Source: Lachnospiraceae bacterium (GTDB lineage: Bacteria > Bacillota > Clostridia > Lachnospirales > Lachnospiraceae). From it: a stretch of DNA of 46,368 nt. Location: positions 1 to 46,368 of the forward strand of contig JAETRI010000019.1 in assembly GCA_021770245.1 (NCBI GenBank), in the 5' to 3' direction. Below the pieces are notes generated by a model. The model made no database searches. It saw only the letters and a program-made list of their open reading frames with translations, and was not told where the DNA came from. Both the position numbers and the translations under genes were made by a program. Positions 1 to 8,235 of the stretch are shown piece after piece; position 1 is the stretch's first letter, and each line of letters begins with the position of its first letter.

Positions 1-159
1 AGTGATAGTAGGAGGGGTGACGAAACCCTGGAGAAATGAAGAAGGCTTTGTCATTATGGGAATGAGGTATTTTCTGTTGAATTCAGACAGCCTGGAATTT
101 TGATATGCCAGAAAGCCATCTGTATCAATGCCTTTGTCCCGGGCCTAATGAAAACTTTA

Positions 160-188
160 TTGCATGGACGGTATTTTTATGGTAGTAT
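160..188 (+). promoter_or_regulatory. Probable sigma-A promoter of argH
   Basis: A TTGCAT -35 box (160-165) and a TAGTAT -10 box (183-188) are separated by exactly 17 bases, about 60 bases before the argH start. The preceding 160 bases show no coding frame that I would support. Confidence 0.6.
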
Positions 189-249
189 CATCTTTAATTG
201 AAATTTTAGATCATGCTTCGGCCGCTCGGACGGCGGAATGGAGGTATCT

Positions 250-1632
250 ATGGCACAGCTTTGGGGCGGCCGTTTTACGAAAGAAACGGACCGTCTGGCA
301 TATCGGTTCAATGCATCCATTTATTTTGACAAACGGTTTTGGGAAAAGGATCTGGAGGGCAGCATTGCCCATGCGTTGATGCTGGCGGGTCAGGGAATTC
401 TGACGGAAGAGGAAAGGGACGCGATCGTCCGCGGCCTTGAGGGAATCCGCGAAGATGTGAAGGAAGGAAGGCTGGAGATCACGGACGAGTATGAGGATAT
501 CCACAGCTTTGTGGAAACCAATCTGATCGACCGGATCGGGGATGCGGGGAAAAAGCTCCATACCGGCAGAAGCAGGAACGATCAGGTGGCGCTGGATATG
601 CGGCTCTATGTACGGCAGGAGATCCTGGAGATCGACGGTCTGCTGAAAGCCTTCCTGGAGACGCTGGACGGCCTGATGGAGGCGCATCTGGAGACCTATA
701 TGCCCGGCTTTACCCATCTGCAGAAGGCGCAGCCCGTCACGCTGGCGCACCATCTGGGTGCTTATTTCGAGATGTTTAAAAGAGACAGGCAGCGGATGAA
801 GGACATTTACCGCCGTATGAATTACTGCCCGCTGGGCGCCGGGGCGCTGGCGGGAACCACTTACCCGCTGGACCGGTTCGAGACGGCGTCTATGCTGGGC
901 TTTGAAGGGCCCACGTTAAACAGCATGGATTCGGTTTCGGACAGGGATTATGTGATCGAGCTTTTGTCGGCCCTGTCCACGGTGATGATGCATTTAAGCC
1001 GGCTTTCCGAGGAGGTGATCCTCTGGAATTCCAACGAATACGGGTTCGTGGAGATTGACGACGCCTATTCCACGGGCAGCAGCATCATGCCCCAGAAGAA
1101 GAATCCGGATATCGCGGAGCTGACCCGGGGAAAGACGGGACGCGTCTATGGGGCGCTGGTTTCCGTTTTAACCGTTATGAAAGGGCTGCCCCTGGCCTAT
1201 GATAAGGACATGCAGGAGGACAAGGAAGTCACTTTTGATGCCATCGATACCGTGAAGAGCTGTCTGACGCTGTTTAACGGCATGATGAAAACCATGCGTT
1301 TTCATAAGGAAAGAATGGAGAAAAGTGCGGCGAACGGTTTTACCAACGCCACGGACGCGGCGGATTATCTGGTAGGAAAGGGCGTACCCTTCCGGGATGC
1401 CCACGGGATCATCGGCAGTCTGGTGCTGTATTGCATCGATCGAAAGAAGGCGATCGACGAGCTGAGCCTCGCGGAGCTAAAGGAGATCAGCCCGGCGTTT
1501 GAAGAGGATATCTATGAGGCGGTATCCTTAAAGACCTGCGTGGAGAAGAGGCTGACTTTGGGAGCTCCGGGAACGGAGGCCATGAAGAAGGTGATCGCGT
1601 TAAACAGGAAGTATCTGGAGGAAGAGGAATAG
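250..1632 (+). CDS. argH: Argininosuccinate lyase
   Basis: Catalyses the last step of arginine synthesis, splitting argininosuccinate into arginine and fumarate in the cytosol. The 460-residue length is normal for the family. The N-terminus MAQLWGGRF is the typical ArgH start, and the signature loop GSSIMPQKKNPD with the catalytic serine lies at about residues 276-287. The start at 250 is chosen over an in-frame ATG at 238 because GGAGG (240-244) then sits 5 bases upstream; the ATG at 238 overlaps that site. A small GCCG/CGGC hairpin precedes the ribosome site, as at many genes here. No argG or other arg gene is visible next to it. The following gene is asd. Confidence 0.97.
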   Translation: MAQLWGGRFTKETDRLAYRFNASIYFDKRFWEKDLEGSIAHALMLAGQGILTEEERDAIVRGLEGIREDVKEGRLEITDEYEDIHSFVETNLIDRIGDAGKKLHTGRSRNDQVALDMRLYVRQEILEIDGLLKAFLETLDGLMEAHLETYMPGFTHLQKAQPVTLAHHLGAYFEMFKRDRQRMKDIYRRMNYCPLGAGALAGTTYPLDRFETASMLGFEGPTLNSMDSVSDRDYVIELLSALSTVMMHLSRLSEEVILWNSNEYGFVEIDDAYSTGSSIMPQKKNPDIAELTRGKTGRVYGALVSVLTVMKGLPLAYDKDMQEDKEVTFDAIDTVKSCLTLFNGMMKTMRFHKERMEKSAANGFTNATDAADYLVGKGVPFRDAHGIIGSLVLYCIDRKKAIDELSLAELKEISPAFEEDIYEAVSLKTCVEKRLTLGAPGTEAMKKVIALNRKYLEEEE

Positions 1633-1771
1633 AGGCTGAAGGCCGAAAATCCTGGATCTGTGAAAAAAACGTCGTTTAACGGCACAATGAGAAATCGCAT
1701 TCGCAATTTCTCAGACATGGATCGAAGATTCATGTTGCACCGCCGCAAGGGACGCGGCATGGAGGATTGTT
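1633..1771 (+). promoter_or_regulatory. Hairpin-chain leader before asd
   Basis: The gap between argH and asd holds three successive stems. They are GAGAAATCGC/GCAATTTCTC (1689-1712, loop ATTC), CATGGATC/GATTCATG (about 1716-1734, one G-T pair) and GCCGC/GCGGC (about 1743-1759). The last ends directly at the asd Shine-Dalgarno GGAGG (1761-1765). The first and last stems recur in other leaders of this window (4923, 12317, 26157, 38054). I see no clear promoter here, so asd may be cotranscribed with argH. Confidence 0.7.
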
Positions 1772-2857
1772 ATGGATCATAAATTGAAAGTCGGTATTTT
1801 AGGCGGAACGGGTATGGTAGGGCAGCGTTTTATCGCGCTGCTGGAGGACCACCCCTGGTTTGAGGTGACCACCATAGCGGCCAGCCCCAGGTCCGCGGGA
1901 AAGACCTACGAGGAAGCGGTGGGGGGACGCTGGAAAATGGATACTCCCATGCCCGAGGCCGTAAAGAGTCTGACGGTCATGAATGTGAACGAGGTGGAGA
2001 AGGTCGCATCGCAGGTGGATTTCGTTTTCAGCGCCGTGGACATGACCAAGGAGGAAATCAAAAGGATCGAAGAGGAGTATGCGAAAACCGAAACTCCCGT
2101 GGTTTCCAACAACAGCGCCCACCGCTGGACGCCGGATGTGCCCATGATGGTGCCGGAAATCAATCCGGAGCATATGGAAGTGATCGATGCGCAGCGGAGG
2201 CGTCTGGGGACCACACGCGGCTTTGTGGCGGTCAAGCCCAACTGTTCCATCCAGAGCTATGCGCCGGTGCTCACCGCATGGATGGAATTTGAACCCTATG
2301 AGGTGGTGGCGACCACCTATCAGGCCATTTCGGGGGCGGGAAAGACCTTTGCGGACTGGCCGGAGATGGAAGGGAACGTCATTCCTTACATAGGCGGGGA
2401 AGAGGAAAAGAGCGAAAAGGAGCCGCTGCGTATCTGGGGAAGGGTGGAAAACGGCGCCATCGTTCCGGCCGAAAGCCCGGTGATTACCTGCCAGTGCATC
2501 CGCGTCCCCGTGCTGAACGGACATACAGCGGCCGTTTTCGTAAAATTCCGTAAGAATCCCACGAAGGAACAGCTCCTTGACAGGCTGAAGGGGTTTCGCG
2601 CTCTTCCTCAAAAGCTGGGGCTTCCCAGCGCGCCGAAGCAGTTCATCCAATATCTGGAGGAGGATAACAGGCCCCAGGTTGCGCTGGACGTGGACTACGA
2701 AAAAGGGATGGGCATCTCGGTGGGCAGGCTGCGGGAGGATACGGTCTATGACTGGAAGTTTGTGGGGCTTTCCCACAATACCGTGCGCGGGGCGGCCGGA
2801 GGAGCCATCCTGTGTGCGGAGCTTCTGAGGGCGAAGGGATATATCGCGCAAAAGTGA
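1772..2857 (+). CDS. asd: Aspartate-semialdehyde dehydrogenase
   Basis: Reduces aspartyl phosphate to aspartate semialdehyde with NADPH, feeding lysine, methionine and threonine synthesis. The 361-residue protein has an N-terminal dinucleotide-binding loop GGTGMVGQ (residues 11-18). The catalytic cysteine is C158 in PNCSIQ, followed by the QAISGAGK stretch. The C-terminal GISVGRLRED...GLSHNTVRGAAGGA region is typical of the longer archaeal/fungal-type Asd branch rather than the E. coli branch. GGAGG lies 6 bases before the ATG, at the base of the last leader hairpin. The gene sits 17 bases before topB, so the two are probably cotranscribed. Confidence 0.95.
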   Translation: MDHKLKVGILGGTGMVGQRFIALLEDHPWFEVTTIAASPRSAGKTYEEAVGGRWKMDTPMPEAVKSLTVMNVNEVEKVASQVDFVFSAVDMTKEEIKRIEEEYAKTETPVVSNNSAHRWTPDVPMMVPEINPEHMEVIDAQRRRLGTTRGFVAVKPNCSIQSYAPVLTAWMEFEPYEVVATTYQAISGAGKTFADWPEMEGNVIPYIGGEEEKSEKEPLRIWGRVENGAIVPAESPVITCQCIRVPVLNGHTAAVFVKFRKNPTKEQLLDRLKGFRALPQKLGLPSAPKQFIQYLEEDNRPQVALDVDYEKGMGISVGRLREDTVYDWKFVGLSHNTVRGAAGGAILCAELLRAKGYIAQK

Positions 2858-2874
2858 CAGATACGAGGTAGAAT

Positions 2875-4923
2875 TTGGGCAAATACTTATTTATTGCGGA
2901 AAAACCCAGCGTTGCCCGGGAGTTCGCAAAGGCGCTGAATTATACAATGAGCAACCGGGACGGATATATGGAATCCAAGGAAGCTATCGTTACCTGGTGC
3001 GTGGGGCATCTGGTATCCATGAGCTATCCGGAGGCCTATGATCCCGCTCTGAAGCGTTGGACGCTGCAGACCCTGCCCTTTCTGCCGAGGGAATACAAGT
3101 ACGAGGTGATTCCCGGGGTAAAAAAGCAGTTCGATATCGTGAGTTCCCTTCTGAACCGGGAAGATGTGTCGCGGATCTATGTGTGCACGGACTCCGGCCG
3201 GGAGGGGGAATACATCTATCGGCTTGTGGAACGGCAGGCCGGCGTTACGGGAAAGGAACGGCGCAGGGTGTGGATCGATTCCCAGACGGAGGAGGAGATC
3301 CTGCGCGGGATCCGGGAGGCCAAGGATCTGTCCGCTTACGATAATCTGTGCGATGCGGCGTATCTGAGGGCTAAGGAAGACTACCTGATGGGAATCAATT
3401 TTTCCCGGGTGCTCACGCTCAAATACGGGGATCCGGTGAAAAACTATTTAAAAGCGGAGAAAGCGGTCATCTCCGTGGGACGCGTAATGACCTGCGTCCT
3501 GGGCATGGTCGTGAACCGGGAGCGGGAAATCAGGAAGTTTGTAAAAACGCCCTTTTACCGGGTGACGGGGAAATTCCTCTTAAACGGCCCGGAAAACGGG
3601 AAAAGGGATTTTGAGGGGGAATGGCGGGCCGTGGAAGGCTCCTCCTATTACCAATCCCCGCTGCTTTATAAAGAAAACGGCTTTTTGAAAAAGGAGGACG
3701 CCCAGGCACTGGCCGCCTTTCTGATGCAGGAACCGAAAGAGAGAGCGTTGATCGAAAAGGTGGAGCGGAAAAAGGAACAGAAAAATCCGCCGCTTCTGTA
3801 CAACCTGGCCGAGCTGCAGAACGACTGCTCCAAGCTGTTCAAGATCAGCCCGGACGAAACCCTGCGCATCGCCCAGGAGCTGTATGAGAAGAAACTGACC
3901 ACCTATCCCCGCACGGATGCCCGGGTGCTGTCCTCTGCCGTATCGAAGGAAATCAAAAAAAACATCGGCGGATTGAGGAATTATCCCCCGGCCGCCAATT
4001 TCGCAGCAGAAGTTTTACAGAACGAAAGCTATAAGGGGATCGCAAAGACCCGCTATGTGAACGACAAACAGATCACCGATCATTATGCCATCATTCCCAC
4101 CGGGCAGGGCTTTGGCGCACTGCGTTCCCTGTCCCCGGCCGCAGCCAGGGTTTATGAGCTGATCGTACGGCGTTTCCTGGGGATTTTCTATCCCCCCGCC
4201 GTGTATCAGAAGGTTTCCCTGGTGTGTATCCTGAAAAAGGAGCGATTCTTCTCCGGTTTTAAGATCCTCACGGAGGAAGGCTATCAAAAGGTGGGACGGC
4301 TTTCCTTCGCAAAGAAACCGGCAGAAACCAACCGGCAGGAAGGAGAGCGTCAGGAGGAAGAAAAGTGTGACGCCGCCTTCCTGCAGATCCTGCAGGGGCT
4401 GAAAAAGGGGATGAGCGTGGAATGCGGCGGGCTGGAAATCAAAGAAGGGGAGACCTCCCCGCCTAAACGCTATAATTCCGGCACCATGATCCTGACCATG
4501 GAAAACGCGGGCCAATTCATAGAAGACGAGGAGCTGCGGGCACAGATTAAGGGAAGCGGGATCGGAACCAGCGCCACCAGGGCGGAAATCCTGAAAAAGC
4601 TGGTGGCCATAGGCTATCTGGCCTTAAACAAAAAAACGCAGGTGATCACGCCTACCCAGATGGGGGAAATGGTCTACGATGTGGTATCGGATTCCATCCG
4701 GCCGCTTTTGAATCCGGCGCTGACGGCGAGTTGGGAAAAGGGGCTCTCCATGGTGGCGGACGGGACGATCACCAGCGACGAATATATGAAGAAGCTCAGC
4801 GATTTTGTGGGACGCAGAACCAATATGGTCAAGGGACTGAACAACCGGCAAATCCTGTATCATCAATTTGAGGAAAGCGCAAAATATTACGGAAACCGGC
4901 CGTCAAAGGGCAGGGAAGGATAG
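2875..4923 (+). CDS. topB: DNA topoisomerase III (type IA)
   Basis: Type IA topoisomerase of 682 residues that relaxes or decatenates DNA through a 5'-phosphotyrosine link. The TOPRIM domain is at the N-terminus, with E9 in FIAEKPSVA and the acidic stretch CTDSGREGE (residues 104-112). The active tyrosine is Y344 in TTYPRTDARV, followed by the PPLLYNL-preceded cap region and the GIGTSATRAEI motif. It starts at TTG, with GAGG at 2865-2868 as ribosome site. There is no C-terminal zinc-finger tail, so it resembles the short TopB form common in Firmicutes chromosomes and conjugative elements. No conjugation genes are nearby, which favours a resident copy. The stop codon abuts the first hairpin of the next leader. 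Confidence 0.93.
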   Translation: MGKYLFIAEKPSVAREFAKALNYTMSNRDGYMESKEAIVTWCVGHLVSMSYPEAYDPALKRWTLQTLPFLPREYKYEVIPGVKKQFDIVSSLLNREDVSRIYVCTDSGREGEYIYRLVERQAGVTGKERRRVWIDSQTEEEILRGIREAKDLSAYDNLCDAAYLRAKEDYLMGINFSRVLTLKYGDPVKNYLKAEKAVISVGRVMTCVLGMVVNREREIRKFVKTPFYRVTGKFLLNGPENGKRDFEGEWRAVEGSSYYQSPLLYKENGFLKKEDAQALAAFLMQEPKERALIEKVERKKEQKNPPLLYNLAELQNDCSKLFKISPDETLRIAQELYEKKLTTYPRTDARVLSSAVSKEIKKNIGGLRNYPPAANFAAEVLQNESYKGIAKTRYVNDKQITDHYAIIPTGQGFGALRSLSPAAARVYELIVRRFLGIFYPPAVYQKVSLVCILKKERFFSGFKILTEEGYQKVGRLSFAKKPAETNRQEGERQEEEKCDAAFLQILQGLKKGMSVECGGLEIKEGETSPPKRYNSGTMILTMENAGQFIEDEELRAQIKGSGIGTSATRAEILKKLVAIGYLALNKKTQVITPTQMGEMVYDVVSDSIRPLLNPALTASWEKGLSMVADGTITSDEYMKKLSDFVGRRTNMVKGLNNRQILYHQFEESAKYYGNRPSKGREG

Positions 4924-5060
4924 GTTGAAAAATAAGCCCGATGGCTTATTTTTCAACCGCAATTTGTGCCGCAGGCGGCCCAAATTGAATCGCAGATGAG
5001 AAATCGCATTCGCGACTTCTCATCGCGTCGCCGCAAAGGATGCGGCAGGGAGGAGTAGCC
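4923..5060 (+). repeat. Four-module hairpin-chain leader (reference copy)
   Basis: Four consecutive stems fill the whole gap. Module 1 is GGTTGAAAAATAAGCC, loop CGAT, and its perfect complement (4923-4958). Module 2 is CAATTTG(T)GCCGC paired with GCGGC(C)CAAATTG (4960-4987). Module 3 is GATGAGAAATCGC, loop ATTC, paired with GCGACTTCTCATC (4995-5024). Module 4 is GCCGC/GCGGC (about 5030-5046), directly followed by the Shine-Dalgarno GGGAGGAG (5048-5055). Module 1 may also stop transcription after topB, although it lacks a separate T-run. Related copies at 12317 and, on the other strand, 38054 keep the same order. Confidence 0.8.
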
Positions 5061-5726
5061 ATGGAAGCTTGTAAGATCAAAAATTTATATGAACTTAAGG
5101 AAACCATTGCGGCAGAGGTGTTTGAGGGAGCGGAATATCCCTGGGAGGTCCTGCCGAAGATCAAGGAATTTATCATAAAGCTGGGAAACAGCCTTCCTTC
5201 TGACCGCTACGATAGGGTCGGTGAGAATATCTGGGTCGCAAAGAGCGCCACAGTGGCTCCCACCGCCTGCATCAACGGCCCGGCCATCATCGATGAGGAG
5301 GCGGAAATCCGCCATTGCGCTTTCATCCGGGGCAGCGCCATCGTGGGAAAGGGAGCCGTGGTGGGAAATTCCACGGAGCTTAAGAACGTGATCCTGTTCA
5401 ATAAGGTACAGGTCCCTCACTATAATTACGTGGGGGATAGTATCCTGGGATTCAAGTCCCATATGGGCGCCGGTTCCATCACGTCCAACGTGAAAAGCGA
5501 CAAAACCCTGGTGGTGGTGCGTTGCAACGGGGAGGAATGCCATACCGGGCTGAAGAAGTTCGGAGCCATGCTGGGCGACTGCGTGGAGGTGGGATGCAAC
5601 AGTGTGCTGAATCCCGGCACGGTGATCGGGCGGGGCAGCAATATTTACCCCACGTCCATGGTGCGGGGGTATGTGCCTGCGGACAGCATTTATAAAAACC
5701 GTACGGAAATCGCCGCAAAGGTCTGA
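5061..5726 (+). CDS. Left-handed beta-helix (hexapeptide) protein, UDP-GlcNAc pyrophosphorylase/acyltransferase-like
   Basis: A 221-residue protein. Roughly residues 65-210 show repeated hexapeptide turns such as APTACINGPAIIDEEAEIRH, IVGKGAVVGNST and NPGTVIGRGSNIYP, which build a left-handed beta helix. The first 60 residues (IKNLYELKETIAAEVFEGAEYPWEVLPKIKEF) form a helical cap. Proteins of this pattern are usually annotated as nucleotidyltransferase- or acyltransferase-related, but no uridyltransferase domain is present, so the reaction is unknown. The start at 5061 is preferred over an upstream in-frame ATG at 5040, which lies inside the leader hairpin; GGGAGGAG sits 5 bases before 5061. 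It is followed by a long hairpin without a T-run. Confidence 0.8.
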   Translation: MEACKIKNLYELKETIAAEVFEGAEYPWEVLPKIKEFIIKLGNSLPSDRYDRVGENIWVAKSATVAPTACINGPAIIDEEAEIRHCAFIRGSAIVGKGAVVGNSTELKNVILFNKVQVPHYNYVGDSILGFKSHMGAGSITSNVKSDKTLVVVRCNGEECHTGLKKFGAMLGDCVEVGCNSVLNPGTVIGRGSNIYPTSMVRGYVPADSIYKNRTEIAAKV

Positions 5727-6161
5727 ATGGCCTCATCCGGGGAGGCGGAGACTTCCGTATTTCTCTCCTCCCCGGACAGAGAACCGGCGGGCCGCGCGTA
5801 ACGGCCCAGGCACCCCGCAGTTTCCCGGACGATAGGGCAGCGGGCTTCCGGCAGGTTTCCCCGGCGTCCGGGAACCGGCGGGATGCCTGATTTGTTACTA
5901 AAATCTCGGATTATTCCGGATTATTCCGGATTATGAACGAAAATTCTTGCATCGCCGAATTTATTGTGATATTATAGCAAAGTGGTTGATAGAATTTATC
6001 GGGTCAAAGGCGGCCGGCTTGCCGGGCGTCCTTGTTTATAGCCTGAATGTCCGCGTAGAAATGATATCTGTTTTCTGGTGGAGGACACCGGAAGGGCGTA
6101 TGGAAAGATTCCCGGCATTTTCTATGGAAGAAACAGTACAAAAAGAAAAGGAGTGTTTCAA
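5727..6161 (+). other. Intergenic region with palindromes and opp leader
   Basis: This 435-base gap has no supported gene. It holds a 10-bp perfect stem (5736-5776, TCCGGGGAGG and its complement) just after the preceding stop. A second palindrome with TTCCCGGAC/GTCCGGGAA arms spans about 5815-5882. A tandem CGGATTATTC decamer (2.7 copies) lies at 5907-5933. The opp promoter follows at 5947-5975, then about 185 bases of untranslated leader before oppB. Confidence 0.6.
5947..5975 (+). promoter_or_regulatory. Probable sigma-A promoter of the opp operon
   Basis: TTGCAT (5947-5952) and TATTAT (5970-5975) are 17 bases apart. Three tandem CGGATTATTC-type units end 13 bases upstream of the -35 box, a position suited to an activator or upstream element. 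Confidence 0.65.
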
Positions 6162-7073
6162 TTGGCAAAATATGTTGTAAAAAGAGTCCTCCTCGCAGTC
6201 GTGACATTGTTCATCATATGCGGTATTACTTTCTTTGCCATGAACGCGATCCCCGGCGGCCCTTTTGACGGGGAGAAGGCGGTCTCGCCCGAAGTGAAGG
6301 CCGCAATGGAAAGAAGGTATAACCTGGATAAGCCTCTTGCTGAGCAGTTCGTGCTCTATATGAGTAATCTGTTCCAAGGGGATTTCGGGATATCCACGAA
6401 GACAGGCCGGGATATCAAGACGATCATCTTTGAATCCTTCAGCGTTTCCGCCAGGCTGGGCGGCATGGCGATCCTGGTGGCGCTTTTCATGGGCCTGATT
6501 TTCGGCAGCATCGCAGCCTTAACCAGGAACCGGCTTCCTGACCGGCTGATCATCTTTTTTTCCACGCTGTTCACGTCTCTGCCCAGCTTTGTGTTTGCCA
6601 CATTGCTGCTTCTGGTATTCTGTGTAGAATTAAAACTGATTCCCGTATGGGATGCCAACCATCAGAGTTATGTGCTTCCGGTTATTGCGTTATCCGCAAG
6701 CCCGATGGCCTACATAACCCGTTTAACCAAGACGAGTATGTTGGACGTGGTGGGCCAGGATTATGTCCGGACCGCCAGGGCCAAGGGTGTAAGCCGCCTG
6801 AAAGTGATTTTCAAGCATACCCTGCGCAATGCCCTGATTCCTGTGGTCACCTATGTGGGGCCGATGACCGCATCCATCTTAACCGGCTCCCTTGTGGTGG
6901 AAAAGATTTTCACCATCGGCGGTCTGGGCGCAAAGTTCGTGGACGGGATTACAAACCGGGATTATCCGATGATTATGGGCACCACAATCTTCCTGGCAAT
7001 TCTTATGGTTACCATGAACCTGGTCACCGATATCGTATACAAAGTGGTTGACCCGCGTATCAAACTGGATTAA
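6162..7073 (+). CDS. oppB: Oligopeptide ABC transporter permease OppB
   Basis: Inner-membrane permease of a peptide importer, 303 residues. It has an N-terminal membrane helix (KRVLLAVVTLFIICGITFFAM) and about five more helices. The cytoplasmic coupling motif is around residues 195-225 (DYVRTARAKGVSRLKVIFKHTLRNALIP), the EAA loop that contacts the ATPases. The start is TTG at 6162, preceded at 8 bases by AAAGGAG (6147-6153). The upstream in-frame ATG at 6078 has no ribosome site and would add a non-membrane extension. It is the first gene of oppBCDFA; oppC follows after 16 bases. Confidence 0.93.
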   Translation: MAKYVVKRVLLAVVTLFIICGITFFAMNAIPGGPFDGEKAVSPEVKAAMERRYNLDKPLAEQFVLYMSNLFQGDFGISTKTGRDIKTIIFESFSVSARLGGMAILVALFMGLIFGSIAALTRNRLPDRLIIFFSTLFTSLPSFVFATLLLLVFCVELKLIPVWDANHQSYVLPVIALSASPMAYITRLTKTSMLDVVGQDYVRTARAKGVSRLKVIFKHTLRNALIPVVTYVGPMTASILTGSLVVEKIFTIGGLGAKFVDGITNRDYPMIMGTTIFLAILMVTMNLVTDIVYKVVDPRIKLD

Positions 7074-7089
7074 GGGAGGAGATGGCAAA

Positions 7090-8172
7090 ATGGATAATCA
7101 GAAAAAAAGTATCGATGAAATGCCAAAGAAATCTCCTTTGAGCATGCAGATAGATTTAAGCAAATTCGAGAAAGCGACGGAGGAAGAAAAGCGCCAGCAG
7201 GATGTGATGAGCGAATCCGTTTCTTTTTTCAAGGACGGCATGCGCAAACTGATGAAAAATCCCCTGGCCGTGGGAAGTATCGTCGTGCTGTGTGTGATCA
7301 TTCTGATGATTTTGATCGTCCCCCATGTGGTTCCCTATTCCTATTCCCAGATCATCACCGTGAACGGGAAGCGGGATAAGAGCGCGTCCAATATGGCGCC
7401 TTTCCAGTATTCGGATATGGAAAAGGCCTATATGGAAGAAGGGGGAGAGGTATTCCCTCATATTATGGGGACGGACGAGATGGGACGCGACTATTTTGTC
7501 CGTGTGATCTATGGCACCAGAGTATCCCTGGGCGTGGGCGTGTTCGCAGCGGTGATCGTGCTGATCATCGGTATCCTGTACGGAAGCGTATCGGGGTATT
7601 TCGGGGGAAAGGTGGATTTGATCATGATGCGTATCGTGGATATCATCTATTCCCTGCCGGATCTGCTTATCGTGGTGCTTCTGTCCGTTGTGCTGCGGGA
7701 GGTGCTGAACGTGGATAAGTTTCCCATGCTTCAGAGGATGGGGACGAACATGATTTCCATGTTCATCGTATTCGGCCTTCTGTACTGGACGGGGATGGCC
7801 AGATTGGTGCGCGGCCAGATCCTTACCATTAAGCAGAACGACTATGTACTGGCGGCGCTGGTGAGCGGCGCGAAATCCGGGAGGATCATCCGCAGGCATA
7901 TTTTACCCAACTGCATCAGCGTTATCATTATTTCCGCAGCCCTGCAGATCCCTTCCGCCATCTTTACGGAAAGCTTCCTGAGCTTCATCGGCCTGGGCGT
8001 ACAGGCTCCCATGCCTTCCCTGGGTTCCCTTGCGAATGCGGCGAGGGCGGGTATCAACGCTTATGCCTATAAACTGGTGTTCCCGGCTGCAATGATCTGT
8101 ATGATCACGCTCGCTTTCAACCTTTTGGGAGACGGGCTCCGCGATGCCTTTGACCCGAAGCTGAGACGGTAG
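7090..8172 (+). CDS. oppC: Oligopeptide ABC transporter permease OppC
   Basis: Second permease of the importer, 360 residues. A cytosolic N-terminal tail of about 60 residues precedes the first helix (NPLAVGSIVVLCVIILMILIVP). A periplasmic-type loop follows, containing GTDEMGRDYFVRVIYGTRVSLGVG, a typical OppC/DppC landmark. The EAA loop is YVLAALVSGAKSGRIIRRHILPN. The ATG at 7090 is chosen because GGGAGGAG (7074-7081) lies 8 bases upstream; an in-frame ATG at 7048 lies inside oppB. Confidence 0.93.
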   Translation: MDNQKKSIDEMPKKSPLSMQIDLSKFEKATEEEKRQQDVMSESVSFFKDGMRKLMKNPLAVGSIVVLCVIILMILIVPHVVPYSYSQIITVNGKRDKSASNMAPFQYSDMEKAYMEEGGEVFPHIMGTDEMGRDYFVRVIYGTRVSLGVGVFAAVIVLIIGILYGSVSGYFGGKVDLIMMRIVDIIYSLPDLLIVVLLSVVLREVLNVDKFPMLQRMGTNMISMFIVFGLLYWTGMARLVRGQILTIKQNDYVLAALVSGAKSGRIIRRHILPNCISVIIISAALQIPSAIFTESFLSFIGLGVQAPMPSLGSLANAARAGINAYAYKLVFPAAMICMITLAFNLLGDGLRDAFDPKLRR

Positions 8173-8235
8173 GGGACGGCGGCAGAGCCGCCTGCGGTTT
8201 GAGTGCCCGTCAAAGCGGGCGGAATGAGAGGAAGA
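8173..8235 (+). promoter_or_regulatory. Two-hairpin leader with ribosome-site cassette before oppD
   Basis: Stems GGCGGC/GCCGCC and GCCCG/CGGGC follow each other. The second runs straight into the cassette GGCGGAATGAGAGGAAG, whose AGAGGAAG is the oppD Shine-Dalgarno. The same cassette wording occurs before oppF and smpB. Confidence 0.6.

Noticed and set aside
1-159. 3' end of an upstream gene at the window start
   Set aside because: No frame with convincing codon use or family signature could be followed across this stretch.
1799-2851. 350-codon open frame on - opposite asd
   Set aside because: It lies fully under asd, which has its catalytic motifs in place, and has no ribosome site.
2875-4923. 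topB as a marker of an integrative conjugative element
   Set aside because: Short TopB copies do occur in such elements, but no relaxase, conjugation or integrase gene is nearby and the neighbours are housekeeping genes.
4923-5060. CRISPR array interpretation of the repeated hairpin modules
   Set aside because: Modules are inverted repeats scattered at gene starts, not direct repeats with unique spacers, and no cas gene is present.
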